The notes under the pieces are model-generated. The model was not told the origin of the DNA and did not search any database. It saw nothing but the letters and a program-made list of their open reading frames with translations. This document shows, piece after piece, positions 59,865-64,000 of a stretch of 64,000 nt of DNA. The stretch comes from RGIG995 sp045542115 (lineage in GTDB: Bacteria > Bacillota > Clostridia > Oscillospirales > UBA644). The stretch is taken from the NCBI GenBank assembly GCA_045542115.1, contig JAZQKK010000014.1, positions 248,001 through 312,000 on the forward strand. Direction: 5' to 3'. Position 1 is the first letter of the stretch. Each line of letters starts with the position of its first letter. The position numbers and the translations under genes are program-made.

Positions 59865-59940
<76 letters not shown>

Positions 59941-59945
59941 ATAAA

Positions 59946-60022
59946 TGGCGACTCAGAAGGGACTCGAACCCTCGACCTCCGCCGTGACAGGGCGGCGTTC
60001 TAACCAACTGAACTACTGAGCC
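59946..60022 (-). tRNA. tRNA-Asp (anticodon GTC)
   Basis: Acceptor GGCTCAG/CTGAGTC, anticodon loop CTGTCAC closed by CCGCC/GGCGG, T-loop TTCGAGT, encoded CCA. Confidence 0.96.
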
Positions 60023-60027
60023 GTATT

Positions 60028-60103
60028 TGGTGGGAACTACAGGGCTCGAACCTATGACCCTCTGCTTGTAAGGCAGATGCTCTCCCAGCTGAGCTAAGCT
60101 CCC
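60028..60103 (-). tRNA. tRNA-Val (anticodon TAC)
   Basis: Acceptor GGGAGCT/AGTTCCC, anticodon loop CTTACAA, T-loop TTCGAGC, encoded CCA. First gene of the operon Val-Asp-Phe-Gly-Cys. Confidence 0.96.
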
Positions 60104-60141
60104 AAAATCTGAAGCGAGTTTCTCTCGTTGTCAGCCTAACT

Positions 60142-60170
60142 ATAATACCACACTTTCCCCAATTTGTCAA
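60142..60170 (-). promoter_or_regulatory. Promoter of the tRNA operon
   Basis: TTGACA (60165-60170) and TATTAT (60142-60147), minus strand, spacer 17; the start would be about 30 bases before tRNA-Val. Confidence 0.85.
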
Positions 60171-60306
60171 GCGGTTTTTTTAAAAAAAATCCGGGTTTTT
60201 TAAGGTTCGTGCAAAACTTACCATAAAATCACTAAAATTAAAGTTTGTTTTGTAAAAACTGCACACATTCAAAGACAAATCCCTTAGAATCGATAAAAAA
60301 ACAGGC

Positions 60307-60335
60307 TTGATTTCTTCTTTAAAATGTGATATACT
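60307..60335 (+). promoter_or_regulatory. Promoter of rlmB
   Basis: TTGATT (60307-60312) and TATACT (60330-60335), spacer 17. Confidence 0.75.
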
Positions 60336-60365
60336 GAGGGGGAAATGAAGGAAAGAGGCCTGTTT

Positions 60366-61100
60366 ATGGACGACATTATATTGGAAGGTTCCATTTCCGT
60401 CAAGGCGGCGTTGGAAGCCGGACGGCGAGAGATTTTCGAACTTCTTACCGACGGAAGAAAATCGGACCGGAACCGTAATTACATTCTTAATTTGGCAAAG
60501 AACAAAGGAATTCCCGTAACCACAGTATCGCCCGAAGAACTTTCCCGGCGGGCGGAAGGGACCTCCCACGGAGGGTTGCTGGCACGAGGGTCGGACCGAA
60601 ACTACCAACGTCCGGAAGAACTACTCTCCCATCCCCTTCCCTTTTTGGCGGTATTGGAAGGCATCGAAGACCCATATAACTTCGGAGGCGCGTTACGTTC
60701 TCTGTACGCGGCGGGAGTAACCGGCGTATTGGTCCCCGAACGAAATTGGTGCAGTGCCGCAGGAGTGGTCACGAAGGCCTCGGCGGGAGCCTCGGAATTT
60801 TTAGACATTGCCGCGGTCGACGATTGGGATGCCGTTTTGTCCGATGCCTCGGCCCGGGGAATCCGAATCCTATGTGCAGAGCGAAAAAACGCCGTATCTT
60901 TATATGAAAGCAATCTGACAGGGCCGGTAATGTTGGTCTTCGGCGGAGAAATGCGGGGGATTTCTTCCAAAATTGCAAAACACGCCCATCAGAATGTTTT
61001 TCTACCTTATGGAAGAGAATTCCGCAATGCGCTTTCCGCAAACTCCGCAGCGGCGGTTTTTGCATTTGAAGCCTATCGGCAACGGAATTCCGAAAAATAA
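60366..61100 (+). CDS. rlmB: TrmH/SpoU-family 23S rRNA methyltransferase (RlmB-like)
   Basis: A SPOUT 2'-O-ribose methyltransferase of about 244 residues. The N-terminal substrate domain (ILEGSISVKAALEAGRREI) is followed by the knotted domain: LEGIEDPYNFGGALRSLYAAG (motif 1, core DPYNFGGALRS), VFGGEMRGI (motif 2) and NALSANSAAAVFAFEAYRQR (motif 3). The match to RlmB (G2251) is by family; TrmH or TsnR relatives are possible. ATG 60366 follows GAGG by 7 bases; ATG 60345 is almost on the transcription start. Confidence 0.9.
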   Translation: MDDIILEGSISVKAALEAGRREIFELLTDGRKSDRNRNYILNLAKNKGIPVTTVSPEELSRRAEGTSHGGLLARGSDRNYQRPEELLSHPLPFLAVLEGIEDPYNFGGALRSLYAAGVTGVLVPERNWCSAAGVVTKASAGASEFLDIAAVDDWDAVLSDASARGIRILCAERKNAVSLYESNLTGPVMLVFGGEMRGISSKIAKHAHQNVFLPYGREFRNALSANSAAAVFAFEAYRQRNSEK

Positions 61101-61104
61101 GATT

Positions 61105-61140
61105 AAAAAAATGACCTGACGCTTTGTCAGGTCATTTTAA
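61105..61140. terminator. Bidirectional terminator between rlmB and secG
   Basis: AAAATGACCTGAC and GTCAGGTCATTTT pair fully around GCTTT, with A- and T-rich flanks for both convergent genes. Confidence 0.9.
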
Positions 61141-61150
61141 TACGTGCAAA

Positions 61151-61399
61151 TCAGATACCGGTGGAGACGATGATGTTCATCGCGAACACGGCAACCACGA
61201 AAATCAGACCGAAGATCACAGTAAGGCTCTTCAAAAGAGCGTCACGTTTCGCTGCCTGACCTTTTCCGGAAGCATTGCTGTTCCGGCCGGTGAGGGCGGT
61301 CATTTCGCTTCCGCGGTTGGATTGAAGAACGACCACGGCAATCAAAGCCACCGAGCAGACCAACAGAATGATAGCAAAGATAATCATAGGAATACTCAT
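61151..61399 (-). CDS. secG: Preprotein translocase subunit SecG
   Basis: Small accessory subunit of the SecYEG channel, 82 residues with two transmembrane helices (about 5-25 and 58-77) and the conserved LQSNRGSEMTALTGR loop. ACGGAGG precedes the ATG. In many Firmicutes secG precedes rnr and smpB; here it is monocistronic. Confidence 0.95.
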   Translation of the reverse strand: MSIPMIIFAIILLVCSVALIAVVVLQSNRGSEMTALTGRNSNASGKGQAAKRDALLKSLTVIFGLIFVVAVFAMNIIVSTGI

Positions 61400-61447
61400 A
61401 GTTTATAATTCCTCCGTTTTATTACGAATTACGATTTATACCGAACT

Positions 61448-61476
61448 ATTATACCACAACTTTTTCCTTTTGGCAA
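61448..61476 (-). promoter_or_regulatory. Promoter of secG
   Basis: TTGCCA (61471-61476) and TATAAT (61448-61453), minus strand, spacer 17. Confidence 0.82.
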
Positions 61477-61494
61477 CCCCTAAAAGGAAAATTG

Positions 61495-62361
61495 TTACGA
61501 ATTGTTCAATTTTTCATCGGTTTTCAGCGTCAAAACCAAAATTTCCGGGCGGATAAACCGAATCGGAAGGATTGCAAATCCCAACCCCTGCGTCACGGCC
61601 AAAACGTGCTTTTTCTTAAAATAGAGGCCTCTGGAATATTTGGGAAAGAAAAACCTGCGGGCAAACCGTTTATAAAGGGGGGCGCCGTTTCCCGGAGCAA
61701 AGACCGGACCGATCCAGGGAAGCCGCAAAATTCCACCGTGCACGTGGCCGGAAATCATCAAATCGGGAAGATTGGGAAGGCGGTCAAACTGCATCGGGTC
61801 GTGACATACGGCTATGGAAGGGAAGTCGGGCACAAACTCCGGAAGGTTACCCTGCAACATTCCCCGCCAGGACTGACCGTAAATTAAAATTCGTTTTCCG
61901 TTGCGTTCCACGGAAAAGACCGTATCGTTCAGCAGGATGGCACCGTTCTTGGAAAGATTGTCAAGATGACGCAAATGGTCCTCTTCCGTAACGTCACATC
62001 TCCCCCGGCGAAGGTCGTGATTTCCTTCGGTATAAGTGATGGGAACGGTTTGAGAGATCCCCCGGAACAGAGCGTAGACCGGCTCGGGCGAATGAGGGTC
62101 TTCGTGCAGATCGCCTGCGGTGACGACAAGGTCGGGAGCCGTGTCAAGAACCGCAGAAATCAATCGGGCGTTCCCGGTTCCGAAACGGCGGTCGTGCAAA
62201 TCGGAAAGAACCGCAATACGATATCCGTCAAACTCTTTGGGAAGTTCCGGGAGAATCACTTGATGGGAAGACACCCGAAAAGTTCTGCCCCAAAGGTTCA
62301 AAAACAAAAGAAACAACGCCACCGCTCCCCCAAGGGAAAGCAAAAACCAAAACCAAAACAC
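61495..62361 (-). CDS. Membrane-anchored metallophosphoesterase (YkuE/YaeI-like)
   Basis: About 288 residues with one N-terminal transmembrane helix and a calcineurin-type domain: LSDLHDRRFG, TAGDLHED, EGNHDLRRG and SGHVHGGILRLP carry the dimetal site. Relatives hydrolyse phosphodiesters in lipids or nucleotides; the substrate here is unknown. The GTG at 62361 lies six bases after GGAGG and gives the usual anchor; a TTG six codons upstream overlaps that ribosome binding site. Confidence 0.9.
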   Translation of the reverse strand: MFWFWFLLSLGGAVALFLLFLNLWGRTFRVSSHQVILPELPKEFDGYRIAVLSDLHDRRFGTGNARLISAVLDTAPDLVVTAGDLHEDPHSPEPVYALFRGISQTVPITYTEGNHDLRRGRCDVTEEDHLRHLDNLSKNGAILLNDTVFSVERNGKRILIYGQSWRGMLQGNLPEFVPDFPSIAVCHDPMQFDRLPNLPDLMISGHVHGGILRLPWIGPVFAPGNGAPLYKRFARRFFFPKYSRGLYFKKKHVLAVTQGLGFAILPIRFIRPEILVLTLKTDEKLNNS

Positions 62362-62411
62362 GAAAATCCTCCTTTCCAAGCCATCCGAAACGGCGGTTTT
62401 CCTTTTAAAAT

Positions 62412-62440
62412 ATTATATCATTAAAACATTTTTGTGTCAA
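62412..62440 (-). promoter_or_regulatory. Promoter of the metallophosphoesterase gene
   Basis: TTGACA (62435-62440) and TATAAT (62412-62417), minus strand, spacer 17; divergent from the next promoter. Confidence 0.87.
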
Positions 62441-62464
62441 GCCCCCGAAAATTTTAAAAATCTC

Positions 62465-62493
62465 TTTACTTTTTTCTTTTTTTCGTGTATAAT
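62465..62493 (+). promoter_or_regulatory. Promoter of the membrane protein/site-2 protease/scpA operon
   Basis: TTTACT (62465-62470) and TATAAT (62488-62493), spacer 17. Confidence 0.78.
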
Positions 62494-62539
62494 AGTATTG
62501 TATGTACATAATGTAATTTGATTTGAGGAGTTTCTTCCT

Positions 62540-63211
62540 ATGCTCATTGACTTTTTGACCCAACGGTTCTGCTTTTCCCGGGAAGGCGGAATCATTACGG
62601 CGGTGTGCTATTTTGCAGCTGCGGCGATTGCATTGTTTCTGCATCGGTTGGGACAATTTCAAAAAATAAAAAAATACACCGCTGCTCCCGTTTCCCTTGG
62701 AGCGTTTTTACGCCAGCGCCTTGGGGGAAATCTTTGGGGGATGTTCTTCTTTCTTGTAACGGGCTGCTTGTATCCCGCACCTGCGGAAGTTTCCGAAGTA
62801 CAAGACAAAGGAGCAAAAAAGAGCATCTTTTGGGGCGGGGTCCGCTCCACGTTGTACGCCACCACCGCATTTTACACGTTTTATACGGTGTTTCAATTGG
62901 CGGACAGTCTCACCGAGTGGTCGGGATGGTGGATTTTTCTGTTGATAACCAAGGCTTTGACCTGTGCCAATCTTTCCCTTCTGTGGTTTTCGATTCTGCC
63001 TCTTCCCTGCTCGGAAGCAGAAATTCTGTTGCGGAAAAAACCCTTTGGAGAAAAGGGTATCGCCTTCCGGAGCAACGGGACGATGCCCTTCTTCGTCTCT
63101 TGTCTTCTTGGGCTTCTTTTGGCCTGTATTACCCTGCCTTTCCCCGGTGGACAGGTTTGTTCTCTCAGTGGAATTCTGACCCTGTTCCCCGTACTTCTCA
63201 TCGGAGGATGA
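62540..63211 (+). CDS. Polytopic membrane protein upstream of a site-2 protease
   Basis: A 223-residue protein with five or six hydrophobic segments and a short polar loop between (EVSEVQDKGAKKS). No family is recognised: there is no HExxH, although its size and topology and its position in front of a site-2 protease could suggest a degenerate membrane partner. GAGGAG precedes the ATG. The stop is 4 bases before the next start, so the genes are co-transcribed. Confidence 0.75.
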   Translation: MLIDFLTQRFCFSREGGIITAVCYFAAAAIALFLHRLGQFQKIKKYTAAPVSLGAFLRQRLGGNLWGMFFFLVTGCLYPAPAEVSEVQDKGAKKSIFWGGVRSTLYATTAFYTFYTVFQLADSLTEWSGWWIFLLITKALTCANLSLLWFSILPLPCSEAEILLRKKPFGEKGIAFRSNGTMPFFVSCLLGLLLACITLPFPGGQVCSLSGILTLFPVLLIGG

Positions 63212-63215
63212 CAGA

Positions 63216-63911
63216 ATGTTATTGGATTTGATTTTAGAATTGATTGGGGGACAAACTCCCGTTCCCGTGCTTTTGGTACAGATGCTGTTCTCCGTGGTGG
63301 CATTATTATTAGTCTTCCCCGTTCACGAATGTGCCCACGGTCTTATGGCGCTTGCTTTTGGAGATAACACGGCGAAATATCAGGGACGCCTGACCTTAAA
63401 TCCCCTGGCCCATATCGACCTGAAAGGTTTCTTGTTTTTGATGGTCTTCGGATTCGGATGGGCAAAGCCGGTGCAGATTGACGCCCGATATTTTAAAAAC
63501 CGCCGGTTGGGAACCATTCTTACCGCCGCAGCCGGGCCCTTGTCCAATATCGTTTTTTGCTTTATCACCTATTTGATCTACGGCATCCTTTCGGTGTATG
63601 CCTCGCTGAACGGCATAGAATGGCTTTCGGTATTTTCGATGCTGTTTTTGTATATGGCGCTGTACAACGCCACCTTTGCAGTCTTTAATCTGATTCCCTT
63701 TCCCCCGTTGGATGGATCGAAGATTTTGGGAGAACTGCTACCTTTCAAATTGAGATATCAATATTATAACCTGGAACGCTATTCCTATATTTTCTTTATC
63801 GTTCTGATTTTGCTCTTGAACCGCACCGGCATCATCGGATCACTCTCCAACGGATTGATGAACCTGTTCACGCCCTTGGTCAACGGGATTTTGGGAGGTA
63901 TTTTCGGATGA
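63216..63911 (+). CDS. Site-2 protease family (M50) membrane metalloprotease
   Basis: A 231-residue intramembrane protease-like protein. Zinc motif HECAH in helix 2, GRLTLNPLAHIDLKG loop and the third ligand NLIPFPPLDGSKIL are intact, so it is likely active. It lacks a PDZ domain, as the small Firmicutes members (YwhC-like) do. Substrate unknown. It is directly followed by scpA (ATGA overlap), a conserved clostridial order. Confidence 0.94.
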   Translation: MLLDLILELIGGQTPVPVLLVQMLFSVVALLLVFPVHECAHGLMALAFGDNTAKYQGRLTLNPLAHIDLKGFLFLMVFGFGWAKPVQIDARYFKNRRLGTILTAAAGPLSNIVFCFITYLIYGILSVYASLNGIEWLSVFSMLFLYMALYNATFAVFNLIPFPPLDGSKILGELLPFKLRYQYYNLERYSYIFFIVLILLLNRTGIIGSLSNGLMNLFTPLVNGILGGIFG

Positions 63912-64000
63912 ACGAACCGACCTACCGCCTGGAAGGATTTGAAGGACCTCTTGACGTTCTTTTGTCGCTGATTGAACGGCACAAAATTGATATTTATAAT
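63908..64000 (+). CDS. scpA: Segregation and condensation protein A, N-terminus (cut by window edge)
   Basis: The first 31 codons only: MNEPTYRLEGFEGPLDVLL and then SLIERHKIDIYN, which is the highly conserved N-terminus of ScpA, the kleisin of the SMC condensin. ATG overlaps the site-2 protease stop as ATGA. The rest lies beyond base 64000. Confidence 0.93.
   Translation, partial: MNEPTYRLEGFEGPLDVLLSLIERHKIDIYN

Overview
The window looks like a chromosomal segment of an anaerobic, endospore-lineage Firmicute (class Clostridia, probably an uncultured Oscillospirales/Ruminococcaceae-like gut bacterium). The evidence is a complete clostridial-type rnfCDGEAB cluster, the Firmicutes yicC-remA-gmk-rpoZ-priA-def-fmt...prpC-prkC-rsgA-thiN superoperon, a YaaT/PSP1 protein, DegV, a long family-2 GalT, strong AGGAGG ribosome binding sites and near-consensus sigma-A promoters with 17-bp spacers. 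Species assignment is inference. Most genes are on the minus strand, suggesting one replication arm.

1-6.4 kb (minus): a probable six-gene operon degV-metK-lrp-aminotransferase-ispE-alaS from one promoter that carries a 22-bp palindromic operator; alaS runs off the left edge. 6.4-7.0 kb: a 0.6-kb non-coding stretch with DnaA-box-like repeats. 7.0-12.7 kb (minus): rnfCDGEAB, a coupled 45-residue membrane protein, then a terminator hairpin that also forms the ribosome binding site of a short DUF47-like gene. 12.7-17.7 kb: IMPACT-family gene, the plus-strand dabb-holB-yaaT operon, a MATE transporter, an orphan MazF and a 37-residue Cys-rich protein. 17.8-29.2 kb (minus): the macromolecular-synthesis superoperon, with a zinc metallopeptidase where rsmB often sits and no coaBC or rpe. 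29.4-34.9 kb: mutY divergent from a Ca2+-type P-ATPase under a yybP-ykoY (Mn2+) riboswitch, a small membrane protein and a Cys-rich protein of spore-coat type.

34.9-39.5 kb (minus): dapA-dapB-lysC-lysA under a lysine riboswitch with a terminator. 39.6-45.3 kb: an accessory-looking, partly AT-rich stretch: an esterase, a 2-TM protein coupled to a nucleoside-hydrolase homologue lacking its first metal-binding Asp, an MBL hydrolase with a D-malate/tartrate-type dehydrogenase divergent from a LysR regulator, and tRNA-Gln. 45.5-50 kb: MBL hydrolase, rplJL with an L10 leader, galT-radC. 50-54.8 kb (minus): a rhamnose operon whose first gene is an in-frame fusion of an AraC regulator to rhamnulokinase with an internal ribosome binding site, followed by rhaA, rhaD and the tail of a GH35 beta-galactosidase. 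54.8-58.7 kb: a GT-C-like membrane protein and an alpha-galactosidase. 58.8-60.2 kb: an AT-rich unknown gene, a hairpin-repeat array and a five-tRNA operon. 60.3-64 kb: rlmB, secG, a metallophosphoesterase, and the start of a membrane protein/site-2 protease/scpA operon cut at the right edge.

I found no CRISPR array, prophage, transposase or rRNA. The most unusual items are the AraC-RhaB fusion with embedded start, the 2-TM/altered nucleoside hydrolase pair, the DnaA-box-like cluster away from dnaA, and the hairpin-repeat array.
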